From the NCBI GenBank assembly GCA_013396655.1, contig WBMV01000084.1:464328-528327 (forward strand): a DNA stretch of 64,000 nucleotides, read 5' to 3'. The notes under the pieces are model-generated. The model saw only the letters and a program-made list of their open reading frames with translations. It ran no database searches and had not been told where the DNA came from. Both the position numbers and the translations under genes were made by a program. Source of the stretch: Campylorhamphus procurvoides. Lineage: Eukaryota; Chordata; Aves; Passeriformes; Dendrocolaptidae. Within the stretch, counting starts at the first letter, position 1; each line of letters begins with the position of its first letter. Shown here piece after piece: positions 62,331-64,000 of the stretch.

Positions 62331-64000
62331 TAATGACAGACCTCAAAGGCATTGCATCTGCAAATGGCTTTGAAATCCTCCCACAAGAGGGGCACTGGCT
62401 GTGAGCTTATTCCAGCTGTTGTAAGGCATCGGACAGTTTGGGAGAATGTTTCCACCTGTGCTTCTTGTTGCATGACAAAGACGCAGAATGTTTTCATTCC
62501 AATTACCAGACGTATTAATTAACATATCCTTTCTTATACTCCGAAGTTACTTGGCAGAGAACTGGATTTGTGCTGAGGGTGTGATCCACACTTGCCTTAG
62601 AAGTGACATTGATTTATTTTTCTCACTTTCTATAATGTCACACCTAGCCTCTGTATGGTAAGAAACAGGGAAGTCAACTATTTGGGTACTATTGTTTCAA
62701 GATGTTCAGATAGAAAACCAAGCCAAATGTCTTAAGAGATAGGAGGGGAAAAGCATGTTATTAAATACTCATTTTACAGCTTAGTAGCCACTCAAGTACT
62801 GATGGCTATGAGGACAGTTAAATACAAAGACTGACAAACACTGTGAGGTCAGTTGTTCAAAATGCCTTAGAAGATGGCCAGAAGACCAGAAATGAAAACG
62901 CTCAGAGTCAGTAGGAAGGGGCCAAATTAGCTGTGGTGTAGCTTAGAGGAGAATTTCCCTCAGCATGGAGTTTTGTTTCCCTGGGCAAAATTAGACTTCG
63001 TAAAGGGACCATCAAAGAACTTTGCACATCTCTATCACAGCACTCCACCTGCTAGCTCCACAGTATCCATTATCCAGCTGTGTCACTCGCAGACTATCAA
63101 TAATGGTGAGGAACTGCTATTTTGGCTTGGTAACAACAGCAACATGCTGCTGCAGTGGTTAAAGCAGGTCCCCTGGAACCTTTGGCTGGGGATAGAGTAT
63201 GCACCAAGCTTCTGTGGGGTGGCAGGCACGGTGGCAGCAGGAGCATTTTTTTTTGCTTCATGAACTATGGTTCCACTGCAATGACTGAGAAACACTCTGC
63301 TAAAGTACGCTGAAGAGGGGAAAACCCTTGCCACACTATTTGAAAAAGGAGTTGTTAGGAAAGTCACTCCCCTGAAAGTTGGGGGAAATGGGCTTTTATT
63401 CCTTCAGAAAGAAGGCTATTTAATGGAGCTGCCACTTGAGTGTGAATGGGGTTAACTGCTGGCAAAAGGAAAACAGCACACCTTCTCCTCCAGCTGTTTC
63501 TAGTAGTGACTGTACCTATGGGAGGGTTCAGAGAACAAAAACAGTCACATCTCCAGGAATTGCATCCCACGCTTCCATAGCTAATAATTTTCTGGTGAAG
63601 CTGGAGCTTGAAAAGGGAACCAGGTGCAGCAGAGATATTTTTCTTTCTACACAGACAAGCATATGCTAAATGAAACCTGGGTCATGGCAGGACCCAGTGT
63701 TTAATCAACTAATCACTGAAATTAAGCACTTCTTTTCCTCTGAACTAGTTCAGTATTTTCTTTTCCTAATGTATAAGCATAATTTTACTGCTTTTTTCCC
63801 TTATAAATTAGCCTGGAAGTCCTTGTAGACTAACAGTTTCCACAGAGCAGTGTTACTAAGTTTGGTTTCACAGAAAGCCTGCAGAATAATGTTGGCCAAT
63901 AGAAAACAGAGTCTAAAAACTTGAAGTGAAAATATTTCACTTAGGAATTCAAACAATGAAGCTCGATATTCTGACGTATCTTTATTTGCTTATTTCCTTT
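62331..64000. other. Non-coding DNA, nothing recognised
   Basis: No exon or named repeat. Overlapping frames around 62973-63367 on both strands mirror one another and carry no motif. Confidence 0.5.

Noticed and set aside
1..64000. CRISPR arrays, bacterial operons, tRNA or rRNA genes
   Set aside because: None seen. Repeats are eukaryotic interspersed or simple types, and the composition is that of vertebrate nuclear DNA.

Overview
The window looks like bird nuclear DNA, most likely from a passerine-type genome. The evidence is the repeats: two 3'-end CR1 LINE fragments, a CR1 ORF1 relic, and solo LTR-like repeats of families I know from bird genomes. The background is AT-rich and CpG-poor, with no operon structure. 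Species and chromosome cannot be read from the sequence. I see no complete, confidently functional protein-coding gene, no rRNA or tRNA gene and no CRISPR array. Most of the 64 kb reads as intergenic or deep intronic DNA.

Layout. 1-8170: non-coding, with a minus-strand solo LTR (3401-3835) and a MIR-like SINE piece (4975-5075). 8171-12057: the most structured block. Two ~98% identical direct repeats (8171-8857 and 11277-12057) bracket a truncated ITPRIP-like coding copy (9477-9776) and a CR1 ORF1 5' relic (about 9900-10600). 12684-13701: a minus-strand LTR-like repeat. 16941-17458: a plus-strand CR1 3' end. 23728-24100: a minus-strand CR1 3' end. 27648-28539: a plus-strand copy of the same LTR-like family as at 12684. 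29042-29458: a minus-strand ORF with coding-like GC-rich third positions that I cannot name. 29500-43465: no recognisable genes. 43466-43990: a plus-strand solo LTR related to the one at 3401. 55817-56072: an imperfect tandem duplication with a single N at its junction. 59850-61330: a CpG- and G-rich island holding a minus-strand promoter/poly(A) module, a 55-bp tandem repeat and G-quadruplex-prone runs. 62020-62325: MIR-like SINE remnants.

No set of genes works together here. The two pieces that look protein-derived are the ITPRIP-like N-terminal copy (signal peptide, coiled coil, hydrophobic segment, then a stop where the family continues for hundreds of residues) and the unassigned 138-codon ORF. 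The best candidates for something new are the ITPRIP-like copy within its direct-repeat frame, and the compact promoter-like island near 60 kb. Family assignments come from memory of the consensus sequences, not from searches.
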